Source of the DNA: Pontibacter kalidii
Lineage (GTDB): Bacteria > Bacteroidota > Bacteroidia > Cytophagales > Hymenobacteraceae
Direction of reading: 5' to 3'
NCBI RefSeq assembly: GCF_026278245.1
Contig: NZ_CP111079.1
Span: 2,544,501-2,608,500, forward strand
DNA: 64,000 nucleotides
The notes below the pieces were generated by a model. That model ran no database searches and was not told where the DNA came from. It was given only the letters and a program-made list of their open reading frames with translations. Made by a program: the position numbers and the translations under genes. Positions 1-9,394 of the stretch are shown in pieces (within the stretch, counting starts at the first letter, position 1; each line of letters opens with the position of its first letter).

Positions 1-157
1 GGATCTCGTTCCGAAAGCCCTCCAGTATGGCAAAAGACACAATCATGATGGCAATGCCTGCAGCTATGCTAATAATTGCTATTTTTGTAACCGACTGCGT
101 AAAAGAGCCGGTCTGCACTTCTGATATTTTGTCGGATATGTACTTGGAGATATTCAC
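1..157 (-). CDS. FtsX/LolC-E-like ABC transporter permease, N-terminal fragment
   Basis: Only the first ~52 codons lie in the window; the gene runs off the left edge on the minus strand. The translation starts VNISKYISDKIS and goes on to a hydrophobic stretch, KIAIISIAAGIAIMIVSFAI, then LEGFRNEI. A short cytoplasmic start followed at once by a first membrane helix and an FxxE/GFRNEI-like end is the usual beginning of FtsX-type permeases of the LolC/LolE/MacB kind in Bacteroidota. GTG at 157 is chosen because the same frame has a stop 18 bases upstream with no ATG between. Family is recognised from the pattern; substrate (lipoprotein release, export or other) cannot be told from this piece. 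It is divergent from the NamZ-like gene, leaving about 66 bases for both promoters. Confidence 0.7.
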   Translation of the reverse strand, partial: MNISKYISDKISEVQTGSFTQSVTKIAIISIAAGIAIMIVSFAILEGFRNEI

Positions 158-223
158 TCGCCTTAAATCAGATTAATGGCCTTAAAGATAGGTATGAATT
201 TTGACTTCTACCTTACAAAAACG

Positions 224-1447
224 ATGACACACCCTATCCTATACCTCTCTGCCTCGCTGCTGCTCTCGCTGGGCGGCTGCAACGCCAAGCAAGTACCTGC
301 CACGGCACCCGAGCAAACATCACCCGCTGCCTCAGCTGCTTTGCCGGCGGCACAATCACTAAAAATGGGCGCCGAGCAGCTGGATTTATACTTGCCGCAA
401 CTAGCGGGCAAACGCGTGGGCATGATCGTGAACCAAACCTCCACCATCGGCCAAACGCACCTGGTGGACACGCTCCTGAGTCGTGGCGTGCAGATAAAGA
501 CCATTTTTGCGCCAGAGCACGGCTTCCGCGGTGAGGCCGACGCAGGGGCGCACATCAAAGACGGCAACGACCCGAAAACCGGCCTGCCAATTATCTCGCT
601 CTACGGGAATAACAAGAAGCCGCTGCCCGAGCAAATAAAAGATCTGGATGTGCTGCTCTTCGACATCCAGGACGTGGGCACCCGTTTTTATACTTACATC
701 AGCACCATGCACTACGCCATGGAGGCAGCCGCCGAGAACGGCAAGGAGGTAATGGTACTGGACCGCCCCAACCCGAACGGGCATTACGTAGATGGCCCGG
801 TACTGGAGCCAGACCAGGTTTCTTTTGTGGGGATGCACCCGATTCCGATCGTGCACGGCCTTACCGTGGGCGAACTGGCTAATATGATCAACGGCGAGAA
901 ATGGCTGAAAGGAGGACTGCAGGCGAACCTGACGGTAATTCCGATGACAGCCTACGACCACAACATGGCATATGAGCTGCCTGTGCGTCCTTCACCAAAC
1001 CTGCCAAACGCGCAGTCCATAGCCTTGTACCCATCTATCTGCTTTTTTGAGGGAACCAACGTAAGCGTTGGCCGCGGCACCCCTACCCCCTTCCAGGTAA
1101 TCGGCAGCCCGTACTATCAGAAAAAGGACTTTAGCTTTACCCCGGTGAGCACGCCAGGGGCTACCAACCCGCCGCACAAGGATGTAACCTGCTACGGCCA
1201 GGACTTGACGAATGTGCAGGTGGCAGACAAAGTAGACCTAGCGTACCTGCTGGGTATGTACCAGCACTCCACTAACAAGGACAAGTTCTTCAACAATTTC
1301 TTCGAGAAACTGGCTGGCACCAAAAAGCTTCGCGAGCAGGTGATTGCCGGTAAGACAGAGGCTGAGATCAGAGCCAGTTGGGAGCCTGCGTTATCAAACT
1401 ATAAAGCCAAGCGCAAGCAGTACCTGCTTTACCCAGACTTTAACTAG
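224..1447 (+). CDS. DUF1343 lipoprotein, NamZ-like exo-beta-N-acetylmuramidase
   Basis: A secreted lipoprotein of about 407 residues in the DUF1343 family (YbbC/NamZ), whose studied members remove N-acetylmuramic acid from the non-reducing end of peptidoglycan fragments. The ATG at 224 gives a clean lipoprotein signal (MTHPILYLSASLLLSLGGCN, lipobox LGGC); earlier ATGs at 176 and 194 would put a charged stretch in front of it. Family marks visible are GKRVGMIVNQTS near the start, FAPEHGFRGEADAG with the conserved PEHG glutamate, a DVGTRFYTY block and RPSPNLPN with a later GTNVSVGRGT. The family is usually near 400 residues, so this is full length. It is followed after 3 bases by fmt, so the two are probably co-transcribed. 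The role in cell-wall turnover or recycling is inferred from the family. Confidence 0.88.
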   Translation: MTHPILYLSASLLLSLGGCNAKQVPATAPEQTSPAASAALPAAQSLKMGAEQLDLYLPQLAGKRVGMIVNQTSTIGQTHLVDTLLSRGVQIKTIFAPEHGFRGEADAGAHIKDGNDPKTGLPIISLYGNNKKPLPEQIKDLDVLLFDIQDVGTRFYTYISTMHYAMEAAAENGKEVMVLDRPNPNGHYVDGPVLEPDQVSFVGMHPIPIVHGLTVGELANMINGEKWLKGGLQANLTVIPMTAYDHNMAYELPVRPSPNLPNAQSIALYPSICFFEGTNVSVGRGTPTPFQVIGSPYYQKKDFSFTPVSTPGATNPPHKDVTCYGQDLTNVQVADKVDLAYLLGMYQHSTNKDKFFNNFFEKLAGTKKLREQVIAGKTEAEIRASWEPALSNYKAKRKQYLLYPDFN

Positions 1448-1450
1448 CGC

Positions 1451-2377
1451 ATGAGAGACTTACGCATCGTGTTTATGGGTACGCCGGATTTTGCCGTGCC
1501 TACCTTGCAGACACTCGTGGAACAGCACTATAACGTGGTGGCCGTGATCACCGCCCCGGATAAACCCGCTGGCCGTGGTCAGAAGCTAAACCAGTCGCCG
1601 GTGAAGGAGTACGCCGTGGCGCAGGGAATTCCGGTGCTGCAGCCAACCAACCTGAAATCGGAGGCGTTCCTGGAGGAACTGCGTAGCTACAGGGCCAACC
1701 TGCAGATCATCGTCGCTTTCCGGATGCTGCCCGAGGTGGTGTGGGCAATGCCGGAGCTGGGCTCTTTCAACATCCATGCTTCGCTGCTGCCACAGTATAG
1801 AGGGGCCGCGCCTATCAACTGGGCCATTATCAACGGGGAAAAAGAGACCGGCGTCACCTCCTTCTTCCTTAAGCACGAGATCGACACGGGCGACCTTATT
1901 TTTCAGGAGCGCGTGCCGATCCGGGAGGAGGATGACTTCGGGTCGTTGTATGAGAAACTGAAGTATAAAGGCGCCGAACTGGCCCTGCGCACCGTACAGG
2001 CCATTGAGCGAGACCAGGTAGTACCGCAGCCGCAGGAGATCTCTGCGGGGGCCAAGCACGCTCCGAAGATCTTTAAGGATACCTGCGAGATTAACTGGAA
2101 CCAACCGGCTGAGCAGGTGCGCAATTTTATCCGAGGCCTCAGCCCGTACCCTGCCGCCTGGGCAAAGCTTAACGGCAAGAACTATAAAGTATATAAGGCC
2201 GAGGCGCTGCCGGAATCTGGTTACACTTCGGAACCGGGCACGCTCCACACCGATAACAAGACGTTCCTGCACATCCAGACAGCCGCCGGCGCCCTTGCCA
2301 TACTTGATCTGCAGATGGAGGGCAAAAAACGCATGCCGGTACAGGACCTGCTGCGCGGCTATAACTTTGACGTATAA
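1451..2377 (+). CDS. fmt: methionyl-tRNA formyltransferase
   Basis: Transfers a formyl group from 10-formyltetrahydrofolate to initiator Met-tRNA in the cytoplasm. The 308-residue protein has the N-terminal formyltransferase fold (VFMGTPDFAVPTL at 7-19; GRGQKLNQSPVK loop at 41-52) with the family catalytic set visible as Asn107, His109 and Asp146 (FNIHASLLPQYRGAAP, then HEIDTGDL). The C-terminal OB-like domain begins near residue 205. The start is the ATG three bases after the preceding stop. The next gene, folA, starts six bases downstream; both enzymes use folate cofactors, so this pairing makes functional sense. Confidence 0.96.
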   Translation: MRDLRIVFMGTPDFAVPTLQTLVEQHYNVVAVITAPDKPAGRGQKLNQSPVKEYAVAQGIPVLQPTNLKSEAFLEELRSYRANLQIIVAFRMLPEVVWAMPELGSFNIHASLLPQYRGAAPINWAIINGEKETGVTSFFLKHEIDTGDLIFQERVPIREEDDFGSLYEKLKYKGAELALRTVQAIERDQVVPQPQEISAGAKHAPKIFKDTCEINWNQPAEQVRNFIRGLSPYPAAWAKLNGKNYKVYKAEALPESGYTSEPGTLHTDNKTFLHIQTAAGALAILDLQMEGKKRMPVQDLLRGYNFDV

Positions 2378-2383
2378 GAAAGT

Positions 2384-2872
2384 ATGATAGCTATCGTAGT
2401 AGCCGCCGCCGAGAACAATGTGATTGGCAAAGACAATGACCTGATCTGGTACCTGCCCGCCGACCTGAAACACTTTAAGCGCCTGACCATGGGCCACCCG
2501 ATGATCATGGGGCGCAGAACCTATGAAGCGATTGGAAAGCCTTTGCCAGGTCGTACTTCCATCGTCATCACTTCCCAGAAAGAGTACCAGGCTGAAGGGT
2601 GCATCGTGGTGCACTCACTGGAGGAGGCCCTTGCCAAAGGCAGGGAGCTAGACACGGAGCAGGTAAGTATCATTGGCGGCGCTACCATATACGAGCAGGC
2701 GCTCCCCTTCACTGATAAAGTATACCTGACGCGCGTGCATCATAGTTTTGAGGGCGATGCCTTCTTCCCAGAGCTACCCCAAAATGAGTGGCAGGTAATA
2801 GAGCAGGAGTTTCATGAGCCGGACGAGAAGAACAAGTACAACTATACGTTTCTGACGCTGGAAAAGAAGTAA
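2384..2872 (+). CDS. folA: dihydrofolate reductase
   Basis: Reduces dihydrofolate to tetrahydrofolate with NADPH. The 162-residue length is normal for the bacterial chromosomal enzyme. Diagnostic pieces are IAIVVAAAENNVIGKDNDLIWYLP (here W-Y-LP where the Met20 loop usually reads W-x-LP), DLKHFKRLTMGHPMIMGRRTYE (substrate and cofactor contacts), GRTSIVIT and IIGGATIYEQAL (the GG cis-peptide motif). It is the last gene of the NamZ-like/fmt/folA run and is followed by a strong hairpin shared with the convergent porU-like gene. Confidence 0.96.
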   Translation: MIAIVVAAAENNVIGKDNDLIWYLPADLKHFKRLTMGHPMIMGRRTYEAIGKPLPGRTSIVITSQKEYQAEGCIVVHSLEEALAKGRELDTEQVSIIGGATIYEQALPFTDKVYLTRVHHSFEGDAFFPELPQNEWQVIEQEFHEPDEKNKYNYTFLTLEKK

Positions 2873-2881
2873 CATAAGTAT

Positions 2882-2927
2882 AAAAAGAGAGGGGGGCCGC
2901 TGATACCAGCGGCCCCCCTCTCTTTTT
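2882..2927. terminator. bidirectional intrinsic terminator between folA and porU-like gene
   Basis: Two perfectly complementary 21-base arms (2882-2902 and 2907-2927) with a four-base loop ATAC. A GC-rich core is flanked by five A on one side and five T on the other, so it can work for both convergent genes. Confidence 0.93.
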
Positions 2928-2944
2928 ATACTTGTGGCTGTGGC

Positions 2945-5900
2945 TTAGCGCAGGATGTAGAGCTTGCCGTAGCCGTTCTTGAAGGCGCCGTCCCCAAAGG
3001 TATTACGGTGCTTCATTTCATCCTCCCCTTTGCTCATCACCACGCGGTACAGGTATACACCGTTCGCCAGTCTGTCACCATACATGTCGGTGCCGTCCCA
3101 GGCATAATCCGTCTTGTTGTTGCCAATGCGCAGCGGCCCGAGTTCCTCCTTCATGATCTCCTTCACTACCTTGCCTGTAATGGTCAGGATCTGAATCTTG
3201 ATATGCTCCGGAATCGTGCTGCCCGTAACGGTGAAGATAAAGTTGGTCTTGGTAGAGAATGGGTTTGGGAACGGGTAGAAGTTCGAAATGCTCGCCTCAC
3301 TCACTACCTCAAAGCCGATCCTGTACGGCGATACGCCAGACTCTTTGCCCGCAGCGTCTGTTGCCCGAACCTGCAGGGTATACTTATTGTCCTCCAGTTT
3401 AGTCGGTCTATACTCCAGTTTAAAGTCATTGGCCTCGGTGGCGGGTATGTAGGTTACCTCAGGGTTATTCATCAGTTCAATTTCCTTCTCCCCTTCCCCA
3501 GGCGTGATCAGCACCATCGACATCCTGGAAGGGTCCTGCAGAAACACGTGCCTGTTCTCATCCTTTACCGTTACACTTATCAGCGGGCTCGGGGAAACAA
3601 TGTCACCGTCCAGGATATGGATGCCATCAAAAGCCACGTCCATGATCGGGTGCAGCTTTGATTTCACGCCGAAGTCAACTTCATAGATATTGTTGGCATA
3701 CTCCTGCTCCGGCAGCAGGCGCGGGTTCACATAAAAACTTATCCTGTAATCGCCATCCAGCTCAGCCGTGGAAACAGGATGGTTAAAGTATACCGTCTCG
3801 TTTGGTCCCACCGGCTTAATCTTAAAGGTAGAGGTAGTGGCAGAAATGCCTGCCCCGCTCAACACCACCTCCACCGTCAGTGAATCCGTAAACGCTGTAG
3901 AGGTCACGTTCTGGAAGGCCATAGGGATGGATAACCTTCCGCTACCCGCCAGTTGTGTCAGATCCTCGCTGCTCGCCTTCACCAGATCTGGGCGAATTAC
4001 GCCTTCCGGTACTGGATCATACAGCACAAACCACTCCTTCAGTTGCGGCGATGTACGCGCCGTGGAATCCGACAGAAAAGCCGACAGCTTCAGGCTCGGA
4101 TACTGGTTTGCGTCAATGTGCGAGATGTCGAAAGCCTTGGAGTTTATACTTTTCTCCAGCACCGTCTCCTCACCTGCTGCGTCGATACCGATCAAGCTTA
4201 GCTTATACTTATCATCGCCACCTGCATACGGTTTAATGCTATGGTGCAACGAGTTCCACCGCAGAGCCGGGCCTATCGTGGTGGAGGTGATGGTGCCTGC
4301 TTGGCGGTTGGATTCTAAAGTAATATCCAACATTATACTCTGAGCAGTTCGCGGTGTACCACCTTCACGCTCAGCCTCCTCCACGGAGTAGGTCTTTTCC
4401 TGTGCCGTGCCTGGAGTGGCGCCCTTTCTGCCAACAATCACAAAAGGGTCACCTGTTTTTAACTTGTCGATCAAGGATGAGCCAATGCTTCTGAAGGCTG
4501 CTTTAGCCTCCTCTGGGAAGCTATCAAAAGGCACATTGTTCACTGACATAACAGCAACATAGTAACCCTCTGGCACGGCATCAATAAATCGTTTGATTTT
4601 GGCCCTGTTTGCTACGGTAGAGAGGTTAAGTGTAGTGAATATATAAGGAGTGGCAGAGCAGGTAACGGTGCCCCCCAAATTGGTCATAGCTTCTAAGGTA
4701 GCATCATTATAGACGACCATAAACAGCTGCCCATAAGTGTTATGGTTAGGGTTCCCACACTGCCAGCTAAGAACTTGGTCGCCGTCAATATAAAAGCCTT
4801 GTGGAGGGTGTGCAAACCTTTCGTCTCCACCTGCTGTCCTTAAACTAAGGAATCTACGAACTGTATTAAGCTCCCATTTACCTGTTTTCTGGTCTAGTGG
4901 TTTAAAGCCTTCCGCCTTTGCTTCCGTAAACTGTCCTTTGTGGCTCTGAGACCAACCGGATGTCACTTCAGGAATATGTCTGAAAGAGTTATCAGCCCAG
5001 ATAGTATCCTCACCAGGGCTGTAAGAGTTAAAACGCGCACGCCAAAAATAAACAGTGCTATCATTGCTTCCGTTTATCAGGTTTACATCCCAGGAGGCAA
5101 AAGCAGTTTTATCTACTGTGGTAGATCGAAGCCATGGGCTCGAGAAAGCAGCTGTGGTATCAATTTCAAAATAAATGCCCCGTCCTTCCTGGGCCGAACT
5201 AGCCTGAACTGCTAAAGAAACATTCGAGTTCCCGACTATGCTATACTTCATCGGGTAAACGGTTGTCAGCCCACTGGCAGAAATAAACTTCTGAAAAGTG
5301 GCGGTATTGTTATCCTCCTTTAACTCCTCTACTGCTTCAGGACTGTCCAGCTTAACCTCAAAAACATTTATACCTATAGTAGTTGAGGCTTCAACATTCG
5401 GCAGTTTTAATGCCACAGAATTCTTATTAAAAACAGGAGCTACTTTAATCGAGTCGTAGACCTTCGAAGAATTATCAGGGTAGGTACGCTTAACAGAAAC
5501 GAAAAAAGAATCTGTTATCGCCTTACCTAGGTTTTTGATATCAAAATGTAGAGCTAACGTGTCTGATAATGCAGTTGCGAGGCTTCCTCCTTTATCTTTT
5601 AGCTCAAAGCTGTTGCTCCTGAAGGTATAGTCTGGTTTGCTTGGAGTATACAGATGAATGGCAGGATCTCCCTGTAAGGCCATTCCGAGTACCTGCGTAA
5701 TAGCAAATACCTCATTAGAGTTGTTTTTGTATGCTTGCAAAACCCTCCGTGCTACCTCCCTCTGAACCTGGCTTATAGTTTTTCCATAGAACTCCTCATC
5801 ATTGAACCCAACTGAATACATCGTTGACGTATACCTGTCCAATAATTGATCATAACCTGTAGCTGTGTGTGCAATAAAAGCGATTGCTCCTTTGTTAGGA

Positions 5901-7993
5901 ACATTAACCCAATCCTCTCCCAATGGTACAAAGTTGCTTACATAAGGATCATTTACAACATAAGAATTACCAATATTACACCCGTTCACCAAAATAACAG
6001 GGTATTTACCAGCATTTTTATAGTTACTTGTTGGTACTGATGGATAACCTATATCTAAATCTGTAACTCCAGGTCCGCTATGTCCAAAGAAGGTGATAAG
6101 AGACAGGCCTTCATTTACTTCCTTCGAGATATCTACACTTTCTACTACATCGCTTAGGTTCTGCCTTGTTTTCTCTATTACATTTGCCCCTAGTAAAGGG
6201 CCTTTAGCTATCGCAGTATAATTATGTATGAAATTACCATACCTTCTTATCTCTAAAGCATTTTTTCCTCCACCAAGATGCAACACATTCTTCCGCCACT
6301 CTAGGCCGTCGGGTGTCGCATCATATGTTTTAACTTTGTTCAGGTAGTTTATAATGTCGTTGGCTGTTCTGGCAAAAACCCGTCCGGTCGGTATCGAAGG
6401 TATGTAATTGTTGTTTCTAAAGTCCGCAGAGAATAACATGTCTGAGGCTGGATATCCGAAGGTTGGTACAAGGTCAAAAGCTCTTGACGCCGGGTCCCTA
6501 TACTTCAGTGTGTTAGGCTCAACCCCTTTCCCCAGAAGCAGCAATTGCTTTTCTCTACTAGAGATGCTCAAGAAAGAACTAAATCTTCTGATGCTATTAG
6601 AAGAGAACTCACCATAATGGAACTGATCTACCAGGTCATCAATAAAAACTAGCAGTGTATCATACCCACCGCCTGCAGCGGAGCTACGATAAACTGCATA
6701 TTCCTCAGGGGCCGGCAAGCTGCTACCACCAGCCCCCTTCATCAGCACCTTATTTGTAATAATGATGTAATTATGCTCGTCTGGGTTTATTTTCCTGAAT
6801 TTAACTTCCTTACTTTTAACTGGTACAAGCGGGGCATTTGTATCTACCAGTAAAACTTTACGGCTCCTGCGCTGGCCATCAATCACAAAACCCTTCTTCC
6901 CATCTCTCATGTGGCCGGGAATTCGTATGGCATCGTCAGCAGCGGTAACATCGTAGGCTATGGCAGATGCGGAAGCTTCCGAGAATTCGTAGAAAAGGGA
7001 GGATGTTCTCAGCGAATCGGTATAGAATTGCAACGCATTTCCCGTAAAAGTACTCTTCTGAGGGTAAACTAATTGCGCATAGGCAATTCCTACAGCACCT
7101 GTTGTGCCATTTACAGCGAGCGGTACTAATTGAAATGAGAATTTTCTGTTTTGTATGTTTATATCAGCAAAGCCTAAATCATACGTGGCCTTAGACATGC
7201 CAAACTTCCCGTATTCGATGGTAGTGAGGGTACGGGCATTGGACCCCAGAATATTCACGTTGAATTTATGAGGATCATTCGTAGGTCCCACCGTAGTTAG
7301 ATCAAGCTTGGGTGCAGGCCCCGTCACGGCTACGTTAGAGATTCCTGAAATCTCGAAGGAGAGCTGCTTTGAGTTCTTGCTTATTATCGAAAAGTAACCC
7401 TCTCCTTCATCCATCCACGGCATATAATTGTTCGCCTCTCGGTGATACTTACCTGTGCTATAAGTCCCAGTACTCAACAACATCGCCTTCTGCCAATGAT
7501 AAGGCTCCGGCGTCAGCCCATTAGGAGAAGGGTTCACCTCGCGCATGCGCTTGTTGCCACCGGCCGGGTTCACCGTGAGAAAATAGGCGGCCGAGTCGGT
7601 GTACATGCTGTGGAGCTGGTGCACCTGGTGGGCCGGGTTCTTGTAGAGTTCCTGGTCCAGCACCCCGTCGTTGCGCTCGCCGTAGAACTCCATGTAATCC
7701 TGCGGGTCCAAACGGCCATCGGCCTCCCCGGCCACATAAATCGCCACCTCCTTGCCGCGGCGGAAGAGCTGCAGGTGCTGCGGGTTCACGTTCTGCAGGC
7801 CCAGCTGCTGCAGGTAAGCGTGACCCAGCTTATACAGGCCAGTCTCCACCACCTGTAGCTTGTGGTAGGTTTTGGAGTAGTCTATCCATTCATTGCCGTA
7901 TACCTCCTGTGCCTGGGCTGTGCTTGCTGTAAAGCCCGCCACTACAAGTATAACCGCCGTAAAAAATGCCTTTATGCTAAAAGTCTTATACAT
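2945..7993 (-). CDS. T9SS C25-family sortase, PorU-type (possibly PorU2)
   Basis: A very large exported protein (1682 residues) with a gingipain-like C25 peptidase domain at roughly residues 430-810. The catalytic dyad is visible as His638 (ITFFGHSGPG) and Cys672 (LVNGCNIGNS). PorU-type C25 proteins sit on the outer membrane, cut off C-terminal sorting domains of T9SS cargo and attach the cargo to the surface. The signal peptide is MYKTFSIKAFFTAVILVVAG ending near AQAQ. After the peptidase come several Ig-like/beta regions, and the last ~90 residues (YPFPNPFSTKTNF onward, with WDGTDMYGDRLANGVYLYRV) are a FlgD-like C-terminal domain. It lies 25 bases downstream of a PorV-like gene. It is longer than classical PorU (about 1100-1300 residues), so it may be the second paralogue often called PorU2. 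The middle of the gene looks more AT-rich than its ends. Confidence 0.85.
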   Translation of the reverse strand: MYKTFSIKAFFTAVILVVAGFTASTAQAQEVYGNEWIDYSKTYHKLQVVETGLYKLGHAYLQQLGLQNVNPQHLQLFRRGKEVAIYVAGEADGRLDPQDYMEFYGERNDGVLDQELYKNPAHQVHQLHSMYTDSAAYFLTVNPAGGNKRMREVNPSPNGLTPEPYHWQKAMLLSTGTYSTGKYHREANNYMPWMDEGEGYFSIISKNSKQLSFEISGISNVAVTGPAPKLDLTTVGPTNDPHKFNVNILGSNARTLTTIEYGKFGMSKATYDLGFADINIQNRKFSFQLVPLAVNGTTGAVGIAYAQLVYPQKSTFTGNALQFYTDSLRTSSLFYEFSEASASAIAYDVTAADDAIRIPGHMRDGKKGFVIDGQRRSRKVLLVDTNAPLVPVKSKEVKFRKINPDEHNYIIITNKVLMKGAGGSSLPAPEEYAVYRSSAAGGGYDTLLVFIDDLVDQFHYGEFSSNSIRRFSSFLSISSREKQLLLLGKGVEPNTLKYRDPASRAFDLVPTFGYPASDMLFSADFRNNNYIPSIPTGRVFARTANDIINYLNKVKTYDATPDGLEWRKNVLHLGGGKNALEIRRYGNFIHNYTAIAKGPLLGANVIEKTRQNLSDVVESVDISKEVNEGLSLITFFGHSGPGVTDLDIGYPSVPTSNYKNAGKYPVILVNGCNIGNSYVVNDPYVSNFVPLGEDWVNVPNKGAIAFIAHTATGYDQLLDRYTSTMYSVGFNDEEFYGKTISQVQREVARRVLQAYKNNSNEVFAITQVLGMALQGDPAIHLYTPSKPDYTFRSNSFELKDKGGSLATALSDTLALHFDIKNLGKAITDSFFVSVKRTYPDNSSKVYDSIKVAPVFNKNSVALKLPNVEASTTIGINVFEVKLDSPEAVEELKEDNNTATFQKFISASGLTTVYPMKYSIVGNSNVSLAVQASSAQEGRGIYFEIDTTAAFSSPWLRSTTVDKTAFASWDVNLINGSNDSTVYFWRARFNSYSPGEDTIWADNSFRHIPEVTSGWSQSHKGQFTEAKAEGFKPLDQKTGKWELNTVRRFLSLRTAGGDERFAHPPQGFYIDGDQVLSWQCGNPNHNTYGQLFMVVYNDATLEAMTNLGGTVTCSATPYIFTTLNLSTVANRAKIKRFIDAVPEGYYVAVMSVNNVPFDSFPEEAKAAFRSIGSSLIDKLKTGDPFVIVGRKGATPGTAQEKTYSVEEAEREGGTPRTAQSIMLDITLESNRQAGTITSTTIGPALRWNSLHHSIKPYAGGDDKYKLSLIGIDAAGEETVLEKSINSKAFDISHIDANQYPSLKLSAFLSDSTARTSPQLKEWFVLYDPVPEGVIRPDLVKASSEDLTQLAGSGRLSIPMAFQNVTSTAFTDSLTVEVVLSGAGISATTSTFKIKPVGPNETVYFNHPVSTAELDGDYRISFYVNPRLLPEQEYANNIYEVDFGVKSKLHPIMDVAFDGIHILDGDIVSPSPLISVTVKDENRHVFLQDPSRMSMVLITPGEGEKEIELMNNPEVTYIPATEANDFKLEYRPTKLEDNKYTLQVRATDAAGKESGVSPYRIGFEVVSEASISNFYPFPNPFSTKTNFIFTVTGSTIPEHIKIQILTITGKVVKEIMKEELGPLRIGNNKTDYAWDGTDMYGDRLANGVYLYRVVMSKGEDEMKHRNTFGDGAFKNGYGKLYILR

Positions 7994-8018
7994 GTGCTGC
8001 TTGCTAAAACCTTATTCT

Positions 8019-9116
8019 TTAGTCGAATGCGTATCCTAATGAAACGATAACCGATGAGGTGTTGCGGCTGCCAACCGAGTTGCTCTCGCTGTTGTTGATG
8101 CGGGAAAGAGCAAGGTCCAGGTTGAGGCCGCCGGTTTTTATCCCTACCCCAAAATTGGGCTGTATGCGCTTGGTAGTACCGCCGTCAAAATTCTGTGTTT
8201 CCTGGTAGTTGTTGAGGCCCCCGCGCACAAAAACGGAATTGGCGTAAGCCAGCTCCAGCCCCACATGCGGGTCCACCGACATCACATCGGATTTGAAGAG
8301 CACATTGCGCTTGCCGTCAAAAGTAAAGTCTATATCCGTGGCCAGGGCGGCCGTGAAGTTATCGGTAAAACGGAAAGATTTTCCCACCCCAAGTATCAGG
8401 CGGGGCAGGGTAAGCTCTGCGGTATTCTCGGGCAGCTCGTTGCCGGTTTGCAGGTAGGCCTCCTCCAGCTCCTCCACGTTATGGGTCCAGGCGGTAAAGG
8501 TGGTGGTGATGTCCTTGGCCATGACGCCGAACTGCCAGGTGCCGCGCTGCAGCTGCGCGCCAGCGTCAATGCCAAAACCGTAGGCATCGGCAAAGTCGCC
8601 CACGTTGCGGTAGATGATCTTGGCGTTGGCCCCGAGTTGCAGGCCCTCTATCAGGTTGCTTTTGCGGGCATAGGAAAGCAGCATGGCGTAATCGGCTACG
8701 GAGAAGAAACGGATACTATCGTACTGGATGTAGCCATACTCGTTCTGCAGGCGACGGGTATCGGCAATATCATCCACCCCCACCCGGATCAGGGAAATGC
8801 CCAAGGCGCTGCTCGAGTCCAGGGGCATGGCAAAGCTGGCATAGTCGTTTTTGGCGATACCGGCAAAAAGCTCCGAGTGCATCAGGCTCACGTTATACTT
8901 GTGCGGCAGGCGCAGCAGGCCGGCAGGGTTCCAGTAGCCGGCTGTGGCATCGGTAGCCAGGGCCGACTGCACGTTGCCCATGCCCAGCGCCCGGGCGCCC
9001 ACCCCCAGGTTCAGGAACTCGTTGCTATACTTCGGTGTGTTTACCTGGGCCTCAGCCGCCGACCAGGTAAGCAGGACCCACGCCGCGAGCAGGCAGCGAA
9101 GCAGAAAATTATTCAT
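8019..9116 (-). CDS. PorV/PorQ-family outer-membrane beta-barrel protein
   Basis: Outer-membrane barrel of the FadL-like PorV/PorQ family, which works with PorU in the T9SS attachment complex. Signal peptide MNNFLLRCLLAAWVLLTWSA with cleavage near AEA-Q. The mature start YSNEFLNLGVGARALGMGNV, then ATAGYWNPAGLLRL, is the family signature. The rest alternates short amphipathic strands and ends in VSLGYAFD, with a terminal aromatic residue in a C-terminal beta strand as usual for barrels. At 365 residues it is of normal length. It is the promoter-proximal gene of a porV-porU pair. It may be the PorV2 subtype that accompanies PorU2; the sequence alone does not settle this. Confidence 0.86.
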   Translation of the reverse strand: MNNFLLRCLLAAWVLLTWSAAEAQVNTPKYSNEFLNLGVGARALGMGNVQSALATDATAGYWNPAGLLRLPHKYNVSLMHSELFAGIAKNDYASFAMPLDSSSALGISLIRVGVDDIADTRRLQNEYGYIQYDSIRFFSVADYAMLLSYARKSNLIEGLQLGANAKIIYRNVGDFADAYGFGIDAGAQLQRGTWQFGVMAKDITTTFTAWTHNVEELEEAYLQTGNELPENTAELTLPRLILGVGKSFRFTDNFTAALATDIDFTFDGKRNVLFKSDVMSVDPHVGLELAYANSVFVRGGLNNYQETQNFDGGTTKRIQPNFGVGIKTGGLNLDLALSRINNSESNSVGSRNTSSVIVSLGYAFD

Positions 9117-9339
9117 CCTTGACAGTACAGGTTATATCAATCGCTAAAAATCTTATTGTATTTACCAAAGTGCAGCCCTGCGGCTCCCTCCCCTCTATTG
9201 TGCCCCCTTAACATCCTGCGGGCCTTTTTAGTTGACTCTGGTGCAGTTTTATTTTATCCAAAATTAATCATTTATAATAACAAATCCCCAGCCTTACAAC
9301 CATTATAAAAAAAGAGCGTAAAGAATTTTAAACAGTACC

Positions 9340-9370
9340 TTGCTTTACATAGTACCTTACCATATCTTTG
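9340..9370 (+). promoter_or_regulatory. Bacteroidota-type promoter for padR
   Basis: TTG at 9340-9342 and TATCTTTG at 9363-9370 with 20 bases between, close to the Bacteroidota primary-sigma pattern (TTG around -33, TAnnTTTG around -7). It lies just upstream of the ATG at 9395. The TTG inside its -7 box is in frame with padR, but this position argues against it being the start codon. Confidence 0.6.
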
Positions 9371-9394
9371 CCTCAACATTATAACGGAATCATC

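Noticed and set aside
1586..2614. A 342-codon open frame antisense to fmt and folA
   Set aside because: Crosses two enzymes with intact catalytic residues and their junction; no domain recognised.
3008..3661. Open frames on the plus strand opposite the porU-like C-terminus
   Set aside because: They oppose a clear T9SS C-terminal domain and show no family motif.
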